Notes: generated from the letters alone by a model not told the origin. A DNA stretch of 64,000 bases from Verrucomicrobiia bacterium (GCA_026125285.1 JAHCLO010000016.1:83905-147904), one strand, 5' to 3'; counted from the first letter of the stretch, positions 49,773 through 58,993 are shown. Numbers and translations: made by a program.

Positions 49773-51089
49773 ATGATGCAGAAGGTGAATCTCGGAATGA
49801 TCGGCGGCGGCACGGTGGGCAGCGGGGTGTTCCATGCCTGGCAACACAACGGCACCCTCATGGCCGCACGCCTCGGGGTGCAACTCGGCTTCCGCAAAAT
49901 CGCCGTAAAGGCGTTCGACGAACCGCGCCCCTATCGCATTCCCCGCGCGCTCATGACCACCCACTGGCAGGAAGTGGTTCACGATCCGGAGATTCAAATT
50001 GTGATCGAGCTTGTGGGCGGCACCGGCATCGCCAGGACGATGGTTCTCGCCGCGCTCGCGCAGGGCAAGACGGTGGTCACAGCCAACAAGGCGCTGTTGT
50101 CGGCTCATGGCCCGGAGTTGTTTGCGGCCGCAGCCAAACACGGTGTAAATCTTCACTACGAAGCCAGTGTGTGCGGCGGCATCCCCATTATCAAATCACT
50201 GCGCGAGGGCTTCGTTGCCAACCAGTTCCCGGCCATCTACGGCATTGTCAATGGCACGTGCAATTACATCCTTTCGCGGATGGCGGCAGAGGGAGCGGAC
50301 TTCGCCGACGTGCTGGCCGAGGCGCAAAAGCTCGGTTACGCCGAGACGCCGCCGGACCTTGACGTTGACGGATTTGATGCCCAGCACAAGACCGGCATCC
50401 TTGCTTCACTGGCGCACGGTTTTTGGGTGAGACATGAGAACATTCACACCGAAGGCATCCGCTCGGTGTCCCGGATGGACATGCAGTTTGCGCAGCAGCT
50501 TGGTTACACCATCAAATTGCTCGGCATCGTGAAGCGATGCCAGATGCGCGGTGCGAACAGCGCAGTGCAGGTATCGGTTTATCCCACTCTCATTCCCAAT
50601 GCCCATGTGCTCGCCAGCGTCAACGGAGTATTCAACGCCTGTTTCGTCCGCGGCGACGTGGTGGGTGACACCTTGTTCTACGGTCGCGGCGCCGGCAAGG
50701 ATGCCACCGCCAGCGCCGTGTTGAGCGACGTGGCGGATGCGGCGCTGGACTTGAAACACGGCACCGAAGTGCGCGTGCCGCCTTTCGTTGACCACGCGCG
50801 GAAGGGCCGCGTGTTGCCGATGGACGAAATTGTCTCGCGCTACTACGTGCGCCTGAGTGTCGTGGATAAACCCGGCGTGCTCGCAAAGATTTCCGCCATA
50901 CTCGCCGCGGCGAAAATCGGCATTTCCTCGGTGGTGCAGCCGGAAGGACACGAAGGTGAAAGCGTGCCGTTGATTCTGATGTTGCACGATGCGCCCAACG
51001 GCGCGGTCCGCAAGGCGCTCGCCAAGATCGGCCAGTTGACCGCCGTGAAGGCGGCACCGGTAATGTTCCGGGTGGAAAGTTTTGATTAG
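49773..51089 (+). CDS. hom: homoserine dehydrogenase
   Basis: A 438-aa enzyme reducing aspartate semialdehyde to homoserine with NAD(P)H. The N-terminal Rossmann motif is NLGMIGGGTVGSGVF, then LVGGTGIARTMVLAALAQGK and VVTANKALLSAHG. The catalytic domain has YEASVCGGIPIIKSLREG, GIVNGTCNYILSRM and DVDGFDAQHKTGILASLA, and a C-terminal ACT domain begins RLSVVDKPGVLAKISAILAA, probably for threonine feedback. Length is typical for the monofunctional ACT-containing form. Starts ATGATG; followed after 14 nt by thrC, so an operon. Confidence 0.96.
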   Translation: MMQKVNLGMIGGGTVGSGVFHAWQHNGTLMAARLGVQLGFRKIAVKAFDEPRPYRIPRALMTTHWQEVVHDPEIQIVIELVGGTGIARTMVLAALAQGKTVVTANKALLSAHGPELFAAAAKHGVNLHYEASVCGGIPIIKSLREGFVANQFPAIYGIVNGTCNYILSRMAAEGADFADVLAEAQKLGYAETPPDLDVDGFDAQHKTGILASLAHGFWVRHENIHTEGIRSVSRMDMQFAQQLGYTIKLLGIVKRCQMRGANSAVQVSVYPTLIPNAHVLASVNGVFNACFVRGDVVGDTLFYGRGAGKDATASAVLSDVADAALDLKHGTEVRVPPFVDHARKGRVLPMDEIVSRYYVRLSVVDKPGVLAKISAILAAAKIGISSVVQPEGHEGESVPLILMLHDAPNGAVRKALAKIGQLTAVKAAPVMFRVESFD

Positions 51090-51103
51090 ACTCAAGGCTT
51101 GCC

Positions 51104-52465
51104 ATGGGCGCGCTCCTTTTCCACTCCACCAATGACCAATCTCCGGCAGTCAACCTGCGCGAGGCCCTGCTCACCGGCCAGGCGCCGGATCGCGGACTTT
51201 ATTTGCCAAAGGGTTTTCCACGCCTGACCGACGAAGAGATTGCCGCGTTTGCGGACTTGCCGTACCGCGAAATCGCGTTTCGCGTGTTGTCGCCCTACAC
51301 ACAGGACGTAATCGAACCGCACGTCCTCTCGGCGATGTGTGCCGACGCCTACAACTTTGAGGTGCCGTTGGAAAAGGTTTACGACCGCGTCCATGTTATG
51401 CGGCTGGATCGCGGTCCAACGGCCTCGTTCAAGGATTTCGCGGCCCGCATGATGGCGCGATTGATGGGGCATTTTTTGCGCGCGGACGGCCGACAACTCA
51501 CCATTCTCACTGCCACCAGCGGCGACACCGGATCAGCCGTGGCTCATGCGTTTCACAAAGTTCCCGGCATTCGCGTCATTGTGTTGTTTCCCTTTGCCGA
51601 GGTCAGCACCAGCCAGCGCAAACTCATGACCACCCTGCGGGACAACGTCCGCACCATCGCGGTGGATGGGAAATTCGATGACTGCCAGGCCATGGTGAAG
51701 CGCGCGTTCGCCGATCCCGACCTGAAGCACCATTCGCTTTCCTCGGCCAATTCCATCAACATTGGTCGCCTGCTGCCGCAGAGTGTTTATTACTTTTACG
51801 CTGCGGCGCGCCTGGCAAAACCCGGCGAGTCCGTGGTGTTTGCGGTGCCCAGCGGCAACTTCGGCGACATGATGGGCGCCGTCGTAGCCGAACAAATGGG
51901 GCTCGCGGTGCGAAAGTTGATTGCCCCGGTGAACGACAACGACGCGTTCCCGCGGTTTCTCGCCAGTGGTCGGTACGAGAAGGTCGTGCCCTCGCGCAAC
52001 TCGCTTTCCAACGCCATGAACGTGGGCCATCCGAGCAACCTCGCGCGCCTCGTCGCGCTGTACGGCGGGCAGATGGATGAAACCGGGAAAATCCATCGGA
52101 TGCCCGACCTCGCCGCCATGCGCCAGGAGTTGTTTTCGAGCGCGGTTTCAGACGAACGCACCCGTCAGACCATCAAAGCCGTGTGGGACAAATATCAATT
52201 GCTCCTGGAACCTCATGGCGCCGTGGCGTGGCGCGGCTTTGAGGACTGGCAGGAATGTGAAAGTCTGAACGGTCTGCCCGCCGTGGTGCTCGAAACGGCG
52301 GACCCTGCGAAGTTTCCCGAGGAGATCGAGAAGAACATGGGCTGGTCGCCCGACGTGCCGCCCGCCATGGCGGCAGCCATTCAGTTGCCCGAGGATTACG
52401 ACACCATGAAGGCGGATTATGAAGAACTGCGCGCGTATCTGTTGACGACATCACTGCGTTTTTGA
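51104..52465 (+). CDS. thrC: threonine synthase
   Basis: A 453-aa PLP enzyme converting O-phosphohomoserine to threonine. Recognised from the N-terminal ALLTGQAPDRGLYLPKGFPR, the PLP-lysine segment GPTASFKDFAARMMARLMGH, LTATSGDTGSAVAHAF and the phosphate-binding VFAVPSGNFGDMMGAVVAEQ. Its length and the short N-terminal domain fit the bacterial class with ThrC of E. coli. It lies 14 nt after hom and 128 nt before lysC, so the three genes probably share a transcript. Confidence 0.96.
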   Translation: MGALLFHSTNDQSPAVNLREALLTGQAPDRGLYLPKGFPRLTDEEIAAFADLPYREIAFRVLSPYTQDVIEPHVLSAMCADAYNFEVPLEKVYDRVHVMRLDRGPTASFKDFAARMMARLMGHFLRADGRQLTILTATSGDTGSAVAHAFHKVPGIRVIVLFPFAEVSTSQRKLMTTLRDNVRTIAVDGKFDDCQAMVKRAFADPDLKHHSLSSANSINIGRLLPQSVYYFYAAARLAKPGESVVFAVPSGNFGDMMGAVVAEQMGLAVRKLIAPVNDNDAFPRFLASGRYEKVVPSRNSLSNAMNVGHPSNLARLVALYGGQMDETGKIHRMPDLAAMRQELFSSAVSDERTRQTIKAVWDKYQLLLEPHGAVAWRGFEDWQECESLNGLPAVVLETADPAKFPEEIEKNMGWSPDVPPAMAAAIQLPEDYDTMKADYEELRAYLLTTSLRF

Positions 52466-52593
52466 GCACACGGCCCCAACCCGCTTCCCCAGGAAAACTC
52501 CAGACTTTGCAACGGCTGACTGTCCCTCTACTCTGCACGCCCGATGGGGATTGACCCGATGCAAGTGAGGCTTTCCTCGCCCGAAACAAACGT

Positions 52594-53814
52594 ATGGCTT
52601 TGATTGTTCAGAAGTATGGCGGCACCTCGGTCGCCAACACGGATCGCATCAAGAACGTCGCCGCGCGCGTGGCCAAGTACCGTGCGCAGGGCGATCAAAT
52701 CGTCGTGGTGGTATCCGCCATGAGCGGGGTGACTGATGGTCTGATCAAGCTGGCGAAAGATATTGCAGCCCTGCCCAGCGAACGCGAGATGGACATGCTC
52801 CTCGCCACGGGCGAACAGCAAACCATTGCCCTCACCGCCATTGCCCTGCACGCTCTCAATGTGCCGGCCGTTTCGCTGACCGGCGCGCAGGCGGGGATTG
52901 TCACCGACGGCGTCCACACCAAGGCCAAAATTCACAACATCACGCCGAAGAAGACGCACGAACTGCTGAACCAGGGCAACGTGGTGATTGTGGCGGGGTT
53001 CCAGGGCGAAACCATGGACGGCCAGATTACCACGCTGGGCCGCGGGGGATCGGATTTGACGGCCATTGCGCTGGCCGCCGCGCTCAAGGCCGATCTTTGC
53101 CAGATTTACACGGACGTGGACGGCGTGTACACCGCCGATCCACGTATCGTGCCCGGCGCGAACAAGCTCGAAGAGATTTCCTATGACGAAATGCTCGAAC
53201 TCGCGAGTCTCGGCGCCAAGGTGATGCAGTCGCGTTCGGTTGAATTTGCCAAGAAATTCGGTGTGGTGTTTGAAGTGCGCTCCAGCCTCAACGACAACCC
53301 AGGAACCATTGTGAAGGAAGAAACCAAAAACATGGAGGACATCGTCGTGCGCGGTGTGTCCCTTGACAAAAACCAGGCCAAAATCACGCTGGTGGCGGTG
53401 CCGGACAAGCCCGGTGTTTCGGCGCGCGTGTTCAAGGCGCTGGGGGACGCGAACGTCAACGTGGACATGATTGTGCAAAACATCAGCCACGGCAGCGGCA
53501 CCCCGGCCACGGACCTTTCGTTTACCGTGGACAAACCCGATCTGCCCAAGGCGCGCAAGGTAATTGAGGAATTGAAGCAGGAGATCAGTTATCGCGAAGC
53601 CATCGCGGACGAGAAGATCGGCAAGCTTTCCATCGTGGGCGTCGGCATGAAAAGCCACACCGGCGTTGCCGGCAAGATGTTCGATACCCTCGCGCGCGAA
53701 GGCGTGAACATTGAAATGATCTCCACGAGCGAGATCAAGATTTCGGTGGTCGTGCGGCTCGACAAGGGCGAAGCCGCCATGCGGGCCGTCCATGCCGCGT
53801 TCCTTGGCAACTGA
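52594..53814 (+). CDS. lysC: aspartate kinase
   Basis: A 406-aa monofunctional aspartokinase for the first step of the lysine, threonine and methionine pathway. Motifs: MALIVQKYGGTSVANTDRIK, VVVVSAMSGVTDGLIKLA, TLGRGGSDLTAIALAAALKA and TDVDGVYTADPRIVP. Two ACT domains at the C-terminus (LVAVPDKPGVSARVFKALGD and LSIVGVGMKSHTGVAGKMFD) should bind lysine and/or threonine for feedback inhibition. Length is standard for the alpha chain; an internal start for a separate beta chain (as in Bacillus) was not evident but cannot be excluded. A long antisense frame over this gene is a shadow. Confidence 0.97.
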   Translation: MALIVQKYGGTSVANTDRIKNVAARVAKYRAQGDQIVVVVSAMSGVTDGLIKLAKDIAALPSEREMDMLLATGEQQTIALTAIALHALNVPAVSLTGAQAGIVTDGVHTKAKIHNITPKKTHELLNQGNVVIVAGFQGETMDGQITTLGRGGSDLTAIALAAALKADLCQIYTDVDGVYTADPRIVPGANKLEEISYDEMLELASLGAKVMQSRSVEFAKKFGVVFEVRSSLNDNPGTIVKEETKNMEDIVVRGVSLDKNQAKITLVAVPDKPGVSARVFKALGDANVNVDMIVQNISHGSGTPATDLSFTVDKPDLPKARKVIEELKQEISYREAIADEKIGKLSIVGVGMKSHTGVAGKMFDTLAREGVNIEMISTSEIKISVVVRLDKGEAAMRAVHAAFLGN

Positions 53815-54127
53815 CGCCCATAACTGACTCCCGGATTGTACTGATTCTTTCAGCGGATATTCCGGTGGTTTCCTTTCCGCCGTCATGCGCCGCCACTGGT
53901 GTTACCGGCCCGTCAACCGCTTCACCAAAGGTCGTTTAACCACGTGGCTTTCGGTTCGATGACCGGGGCGTTGCGCGCGGCCACGATGGTGGCTGCTTGC
54001 GTTCGTGCCGGCATGCGCCCACGAAGCGTCGCGGCAGAATGAACCGCCTTGGGAACAAAGTCCTTCCCTACACCTCATAGCTCCAAATCAGTCGGCCGGC
54101 ACCCACGCTGGCCAACCAGACAATGCT
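53815..54127. other. intergenic, nothing recognised
   Basis: Between lysC and the DNRLRE gene. The frame of the next gene is open back to 54005 but the upstream part is not protein-like. No terminator with a T-run was seen. Confidence 0.4.
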
Positions 54128-55018
54128 ATGATCCATAAGAAACAGATTCTGATCTTAATTTGCGCCGCCGCGTTCGCATTTGGCAAAGACTCACCCACCG
54201 CTTCGGCGGCGACCACCAACCTGCTCCCCATCGCCGACACCTACATCCGCGACAGCGCGCCAACGGCAAATTTCGGAGCAAGCACACCCCTGTTGGCGGG
54301 GATCGCGCTGGCCGGTTCACCCGTCCAGCGCTGCCTGTTCAAGTTCTCGCTGGCTGACTTGCCGTCAGACGCAACCATCACCGGTGTGAGTCTGCGATTG
54401 GTGGCAACCGCGGGACCACGCGAGGCTTCCAATTTCGATCTCCATCGCGTCCTTCGCGATTGGACCGAGAATGACGCGACATGGAATGTGCGTCTGCCGG
54501 CCACCCCGTGGGGTGCTCCCGGTGCCCAGGCTGGAGCCGACTTCGTCACGACTTCCAGCGTCACAGCCCAGTTGCAGCCCGTCCTGGAGTCGCCCACCAT
54601 CAATGACTTCAGTTCCCCCGGCATGGTGGCGGACGTGCAGCTGTGGCTGGAGGATCCGAACACCAATTTCGGCTGGATTCTGCTGGCCACGGGCGGACAG
54701 GCCGGCTCCGGACGCCAATTGGCCTCGCGAGAGAATGTTTCGCTCGGTCCCGTGCTCACGATTGATTACACCGTGTCTGAACCGCTCCCGCCCGCCCTTC
54801 CCCCGACCTTGTTCGACACCGCGCTCGTTGGAGATCAAATCCGGTTTTCCTTCAACGCCCAATCCAACCGCACCTACACCGTTGAGTTTCGGGAGTCGCT
54901 CACCACCGGCGAATGGAACACGGTGACCAATCTTCCAACGCAAACGGCCGACACCGTGGTCCATCTCACCAATGCGATCTCCGCAGCGGCAGGCTACTTT
55001 CGCGCCCGCACGCCGTGA
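54128..55018 (+). CDS. secreted DNRLRE domain protein
   Basis: A 296-aa protein from MIHKKQILILICAAAFAFGK, a signal peptide cleaved near ASA. The domain has LLPIADTYIRDSAPTANFGA, STPLLAGIALAGSPVQRCLF, KFSLADLPSDATITGVSLRL, TENDATWNVRLPATPWG and WILLATGGQAGSGRQLASRE, which is the DNRLRE beta-sandwich found in secreted proteins that bind or anchor to surfaces. The C-terminal 80 residues are the lineage's usual module (RTYTVEFRESLTTGEWNTVT, ending YFRARTP). Function unknown. Confidence 0.88.
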   Translation: MIHKKQILILICAAAFAFGKDSPTASAATTNLLPIADTYIRDSAPTANFGASTPLLAGIALAGSPVQRCLFKFSLADLPSDATITGVSLRLVATAGPREASNFDLHRVLRDWTENDATWNVRLPATPWGAPGAQAGADFVTTSSVTAQLQPVLESPTINDFSSPGMVADVQLWLEDPNTNFGWILLATGGQAGSGRQLASRENVSLGPVLTIDYTVSEPLPPALPPTLFDTALVGDQIRFSFNAQSNRTYTVEFRESLTTGEWNTVTNLPTQTADTVVHLTNAISAAAGYFRARTP

Positions 55019-55030
55019 ACGATTCACGGC
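55012..55030. terminator. hairpin covering both convergent stop codons
   Basis: GCCGTGAA and TTCACGGC form an 8-bp stem with loop CGA; the stop of the DNRLRE gene and the stop of the convergent gene both lie in it. There is no T-run, so it is at best a weak two-way terminator. Confidence 0.35.
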
Positions 55031-55662
55031 GAGTCCATGGTGCCGGGTGACTTGATGACGAGATACTCCTGGTCAAATCTTTCGCGCAGGGTTTGCACTT
55101 TCCCCAATGTCGGCGCTTCGGGCCTCGGTACGATGGCCAATTGGATGACCCTTCGCTCCAGCAACCGCTGATAGCCAGGCCGGAACGAGGAAACCACGAC
55201 GAGCTTGACGCCCGTCCGCTTGAGCACCTCCAGTTCCGGCTCGGTCAACGGTGGTAATCCGAAGAACAACACCACGGCCTCTGGTTTCGCGTGCGTCTCA
55301 ATCGCCGTGAACAACTGATCCACCGGCACCCCGCCGCCCGTGGACATCATCAGCATGGGTGTCACTTGAACCCGATCAACCACCACGTACATTTTAGTGT
55401 GGGGCTTGAGGGTTTGCAGAAACGCCTTCACCTGCGCTTCCACGGATGGATTCTTGTCCGGGCCGGTATCGCGAACCATGAGCAGTATTCGGCCTTGGTC
55501 GCCCAATAGGCTGGCGGTTTCCTCGTCTGTCACGGCGCCCAGTACTTCGTAAGTGTCGAGCTTGATCGCCTGAGCCTTGCGGCCGAAACCCAGATGGAGC
55601 GCAACGGCGGCGGCGCCGATGGCGAGGATCGCCACAATGGTATCCCTGGTTCGCTTACTCAT
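55024..55662 (-). CDS. membrane-anchored protein of unknown function
   Basis: A 212-aa protein starting MSKRTRDTIVAILAIGAAAV with one N-terminal hydrophobic segment (signal anchor). The rest is soluble and alternates strands and helices (GRILLMVRDTGPDKN, KMYVVVDRVQVTPMLMMSTG, AVVLFFGLPPLTEPELEVLK, VKLVVVSSFRPGYQRLLERR), a Rossmann-like or von Willebrand-like pattern, but I recognise no family. Convergent with the DNRLRE gene with stop codons 6 nt apart. Confidence 0.65.
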   Translation of the reverse strand: MSKRTRDTIVAILAIGAAAVALHLGFGRKAQAIKLDTYEVLGAVTDEETASLLGDQGRILLMVRDTGPDKNPSVEAQVKAFLQTLKPHTKMYVVVDRVQVTPMLMMSTGGGVPVDQLFTAIETHAKPEAVVLFFGLPPLTEPELEVLKRTGVKLVVVSSFRPGYQRLLERRVIQLAIVPRPEAPTLGKVQTLRERFDQEYLVIKSPGTMDSP

Positions 55663-55745
55663 GTTGGTTTATAGAACAAACCGCGTCGGCAGTGGTGCCG
55701 ACGCCCGCAAACTGGCCGCCGCAACACCGCCAAAAGGGCCGCGGT

Positions 55746-56561
55746 TCAAGGTCCCCACGACCACATCCAACGTTCATCGAAAAGGCCATTACCCCCGAGC
55801 CAACTCAAACCAGTGGCCACCTGCCCGCTGGCCGTTCGACTCGGATAGAATTGCAGGCCGATGGCGCTCACCTTCATTGATTCAGCGTGACCGTCGGCAA
55901 AGCCGGCATTGCAGCGCTTGAGATGCCGCCCCACGGGCCGTTGCGGATCATCTTCGTAGTAACCGGTGTTTGCGGGCACGCGCCAATAGAGTGCTTGCTG
56001 ATGGCGCACCTCGACCCATGCGTCCGGGTCGCGATCACGCGGATTACCGATCAATCCCGAATCCACGAAGGGTAGTTTCCGAGCCGGACTCTTGAGCGTG
56101 GCCAACTTCGGTCGCCAAGCGGTGGCCCACGCGGAGAGTTCCGGATGATTCAAGGCAACGCCCAATCCGCCCGGACCACCCACACCAAACGGCTGATTAC
56201 CCCACACACTGGGACAAGTGATGATGTTTGTCCCCTGCAAATAGGGCCGCAATAAATCCACCCACCACGTCACCGTCCCCGGATAGAACGCGCCGGGTGG
56301 CGCCGGCTCATACAGGTAGAGCGTGACCATATCGTCTTTGTTGTCGTCCGAGTACAGCTTGTACCCCAGCGCCATCTGGCGCAGGTTATTGATGCAGTTG
56401 ATGGACTTGGCCCGATCCTTCGCCTTGCTCAACGCCGGCAACAACATGCTGGCCAGTATGGCAATAATCGCGATGACGACGAGCAATTCAATCAACGTAA
56501 ACCCGCCTCGGCACCTTCGCGTCGGTGGCAATCTAACGGGGTGACGCAACGATGGATTCAT
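55746..56561 (-). CDS. prepilin-type N-terminal methylation domain protein
   Basis: A 271-aa protein from [20 protein letters not shown] at 56561. The type IV prepilin/pseudopilin signal [20 protein letters not shown] with cleavage after Gly and methylated Phe is clear, followed by a helix ending in [20 protein letters not shown]. The C-terminal part contains [15 protein letters not shown], the H-x-G-type motif of DUF1559-like proteins abundant in Verrucomicrobiota and Planctomycetota. It probably belongs to a secretion-pseudopilus or surface apparatus. The upstream 34 codons were not used as they look non-coding. Confidence 0.9.
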   Translation of the reverse strand: MNPSLRHPVRLPPTRRCRGGFTLIELLVVIAIIAILASMLLPALSKAKDRAKSINCINNLRQMALGYKLYSDDNKDDMVTLYLYEPAPPGAFYPGTVTWWVDLLRPYLQGTNIITCPSVWGNQPFGVGGPGGLGVALNHPELSAWATAWRPKLATLKSPARKLPFVDSGLIGNPRDRDPDAWVEVRHQQALYWRVPANTGYYEDDPQRPVGRHLKRCNAGFADGHAESMKVSAIGLQFYPSRTASGQVATGLSWLGGNGLFDERWMWSWGP

Positions 56562-56717
56562 GAACTTTGACTCCCTTTGGAAACCAACCTGGCCTGAAAG
56601 CTTGCGCGCCGCGGGATTGAGCCAGAGGCGTGTCGCGAGAAAATTGGCCGTGGTCCCGTTCATGGAATTGACGGTAGTCCCCCGCCCGATTCGGGATCAA
56701 GCCGGAAGAAAAATCGT

Positions 56718-56746
56718 TTGACCCGCCCTGCCCTGCTCATTAGTGT
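56718..56746 (+). promoter_or_regulatory. sigma70-like promoter of the leuA leader
   Basis: TTGACC and TAGTGT separated by 17 bases. A start 7 bases after the -10 box would fall on the GTG of the leader peptide at 56753, giving a leaderless transcript. Inferred from spacing only. Confidence 0.45.
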
Positions 56747-56752
56747 GCCCCT

Positions 56753-56821
56753 GTGAATCGCAATTTGGACCTGCTGCTTACAAACGCGCTGCTGCTGGGC
56801 GGCGCGGCAGTTGGGTTCTAG
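56753..56821 (+). CDS. leucine-rich leader peptide of leuA (22 aa)
   Basis: A GTG-started frame of 22 codons ending TAG at 56819-56821. Seven of its codons are Leu, clustered as LDLLLTNALLL, including CTG CTG CTT and CTG CTG CTG. It stands 98 nt before leuA and is followed by a terminator. In attenuation systems ribosome stalling at such codons under leucine shortage prevents the terminator from forming. Too short for ordinary gene finding. No Shine-Dalgarno site upstream. Confidence 0.8.
   Translation: MNRNLDLLLTNALLLGGAAVGF
56806..56817 (+). promoter_or_regulatory. antiterminator arm in the leuA leader
   Basis: GGCAGTTGGGTT, covering the last codons of the leader peptide, is complementary to the 5' arm of the terminator (AACCCCACTGCC at 56842-56853) with one mismatch in 12. 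A ribosome at the stop codon would hide it; one stalled at the Leu codons would leave it free to pair and block termination. Confidence 0.7.
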
Positions 56822-56841
56822 GTTAAATAGCAAATTTAACA

Positions 56842-56879
56842 AACCCCACTGCCGGATTGGCGGTGGGGTTTTTGTTTTG
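56842..56879 (+). terminator. rho-independent terminator / attenuator before leuA
   Basis: AACCCCACTGCC, a 5-base loop, then GGCGGTGGGGTT form a 12-bp stem with one G-U pair, followed by a T-rich run (TTTTTGTTTTG). It lies between the leader stop and leuA. A smaller stem (GTTAAAT/ATTTAAC) sits between 56822 and 56840 and may act as a spacer or pause hairpin. Confidence 0.85.
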
Positions 56880-56919
56880 CCTCGCCGCCGCCGGGCTTAA
56901 ACCCCAAACTGAAACCGCC

Positions 56920-58575
56920 ATGCTCAAGCAACCGTCACAGAAATACCGGCCGTTCCCACCCGTCCATTTACCCGACCGGCATTGGCCAAATCGCACCCTC
57001 TCTCGTGCCCCCATCTGGTGCAGCGTGGACCTGCGCGACGGCAACCAGGCCCTCGCCGTCCCCATGAACGTCGGCCAGAAACTGGAGATGTTTCACACCC
57101 TCGTGAAATGTGGCTTCAAGGAGATCGAAGTTGGTTTCCCCTCGTCCTCCAATACCGAGTTCACGTTCAATCGCCGGCTCATTGAGGAGAAACGCGCGCC
57201 CGAGGACGTGTGGCTCCAAGTGCTCGTGCAGGCGCGGGAGGATTTGATCGAGCGCACCGTGGAATCACTCATCGGCGCGAAAAAGGCCATCATCCATCTC
57301 TACAACTCCACTTCGCCCGCCCAACGCCGCGTGGTCTTCGGCAAATCGAAAGACGAGATCAAGGCCATCGCGGTGCAGGGGGCGAAATGGATTCAAGAGC
57401 GATTGCCCCGCCTCAAGGGCACGGAAGTCATGCTCCAGTATTCACCCGAAAGCTTCAGCGCCACCGAGGTTGAGTTTGCCAGGGAAATCTCCGAAGCCGT
57501 CATGGACGTGTGGCAACCCACACCCGAACGGAAAATGATCCTGAATCTGCCGGACACGGTCGAAGTGGCCATGCCCAATGTGTACGCCGACCAGATCGAA
57601 TGGATGTGCCGCAACCTGCGCAACCGCGACTCCCTGATCGTCAGTCTTCACACGCACAACGACCGCTGCACCGGCGTGGCGGCCACCGAGTTGGGACTGC
57701 TGGCGGGTGCGGACCGCGTCGAAGGCACCCTCTTCGGCAACGGCGAGCGCACCGGGAATCTCGACATTGTGACCGTGGCGTTGAATCTCTACCAGCACGG
57801 CATTGATCCACGGCTGGACTTCTCCAACCTCAATGCGCTGATCGAAGTCTATGAGCGCTGCACCGGCATGACCGTGCCTCCGCGCCAGCCTTACGCGGGC
57901 GAACTCGTGTTCACCGCCTTCAGCGGCTCCCATCAGGACGCCATTCGCAAAGGATTGGCGGAATGGAAAACGGGGCGCACCGAAAACTGGGACGTGCCGT
58001 ATCTCACCATTGACCCGAATGACATCGGACGCGAATACCGCGAAGTCATCCGCGTGAACAGCCAGTCCGGCAAGGGCGGCGTGGCGTATCTGCTCGAAAG
58101 CGAATTCGGCATCGTTCTACCCAAGGAAATGCAGCGTGAATTCGGCCCGTTGGCCAATGATGAAGTGGACCGGCTTGGCCGCGAGGTCAGCGGCGTGGAA
58201 TTGCGCGCCATGTTTTGGCGGGAATACGTCGAGCGCACCAAGCCGTGGCAGTTGCAGGGATTTGAAACCGAAAGCCGCAACGGCCTCGTCCGCTGCCACG
58301 CGCGGATGCTGCGGGATGGCACCCCCGCCGAACTGCATGGTGAAGGCAACGGCCCACTGGCCGCGTTGGTTCACGGCTTCAGCACTATCGGCGTGCCGCG
58401 CTTTGAAATTGCCAGCTACAGCGAGCACGCCCTGAGCAGTGGCGAGGCAGCCGCGGCCATCGCCTACATCCAAATCAAACACAGCGACGGGCGCACGCGC
58501 TGGGGCGCGGGCGTGGATACCAACATCGAACTCGCTTCCGTGCGCGCCGTGCTGAGTGCGCTGAACCGGTCGTGA
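56920..58575 (+). CDS. leuA: 2-isopropylmalate synthase
   Basis: A 551-aa enzyme joining acetyl-CoA and 2-ketoisovalerate in leucine synthesis. The N-terminus MLKQPSQKYRPFPPVHLPDR and the motif IWCSVDLRDGNQALAVPM mark the long (type 2) LeuA as in Actinobacteria and yeast. Also visible: SLHTHNDRCTGVAATELGLL, GTLFGNGERTGNLDIVTVAL and the C-terminal LeuA regulatory domain for leucine inhibition (about residues 430-551). Start at 56920 is just after the attenuator; the 21 upstream codons lie in the terminator region. It overlaps the next gene by GTGA. Confidence 0.96.
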   Translation: MLKQPSQKYRPFPPVHLPDRHWPNRTLSRAPIWCSVDLRDGNQALAVPMNVGQKLEMFHTLVKCGFKEIEVGFPSSSNTEFTFNRRLIEEKRAPEDVWLQVLVQAREDLIERTVESLIGAKKAIIHLYNSTSPAQRRVVFGKSKDEIKAIAVQGAKWIQERLPRLKGTEVMLQYSPESFSATEVEFAREISEAVMDVWQPTPERKMILNLPDTVEVAMPNVYADQIEWMCRNLRNRDSLIVSLHTHNDRCTGVAATELGLLAGADRVEGTLFGNGERTGNLDIVTVALNLYQHGIDPRLDFSNLNALIEVYERCTGMTVPPRQPYAGELVFTAFSGSHQDAIRKGLAEWKTGRTENWDVPYLTIDPNDIGREYREVIRVNSQSGKGGVAYLLESEFGIVLPKEMQREFGPLANDEVDRLGREVSGVELRAMFWREYVERTKPWQLQGFETESRNGLVRCHARMLRDGTPAELHGEGNGPLAALVHGFSTIGVPRFEIASYSEHALSSGEAAAAIAYIQIKHSDGRTRWGAGVDTNIELASVRAVLSALNRS

Positions 58576-58913
58576 CTTCACCCGCCGCCTCAAATGCCAG
58601 GCCGCGTTTACCCGCGTTTCTGTCGGTTCAGGCCGACGGCGTATCGCTCGCGATCAAACTGCACCCGCGCGCTGGCGCCAATGAAATCGGCGAACCACTG
58701 GGCGCGGAACTGCGCGTCAAAGTGACCGCGCCACCGGTGGACGCCAAAGCCAACGAAGCCCTGCTCTCCCTGCTGGCTAAGGAGCTAGGCTGTCCGCGCA
58801 GTTCGGTCACACTCCTGCGCGGCCACACCTCACGACACAAGGTGGTCAAACTGCATGGCGTCTCCGCCGACGCCGTGCTCGCGAATTTGCCCCGCCGGAG
58901 CGCGGTTCTGTGA
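58572..58913 (+). CDS. DUF167 (YggU-like) protein
   Basis: A 113-aa protein starting at a GTG that overlaps the leuA stop (GTGA). The DUF167 core is clear: VSLAIKLHPRAGANEIGEPL, LRVKVTAPPVDAKANEALLS, LLAKELGCPRSSVTLLRGHT and SRHKVVKLHGV. The family has a small alpha/beta fold without known activity. Translational coupling to leuA implies shared control by the leucine attenuator, though a functional link is not obvious. Confidence 0.9.
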   Translation: MTSPAASNARPRLPAFLSVQADGVSLAIKLHPRAGANEIGEPLGAELRVKVTAPPVDAKANEALLSLLAKELGCPRSSVTLLRGHTSRHKVVKLHGVSADAVLANLPRRSAVL

Positions 58914-58993
58914 CCGGCTGACGCCCCAGGCCCACGGCTCGCGTTACTCTCTGCTTTGGGGTCGGACATAACTGGTTTTCTTTACCCCAAAAA

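Noticed and set aside
52528..53886. 452-codon minus-strand frame opposite lysC
   Set aside because: High GC and codon bias of lysC leave the antisense frame open; its translation is rich in His, Gly and Arg and matches no fold, while lysC on the other strand has all family motifs.
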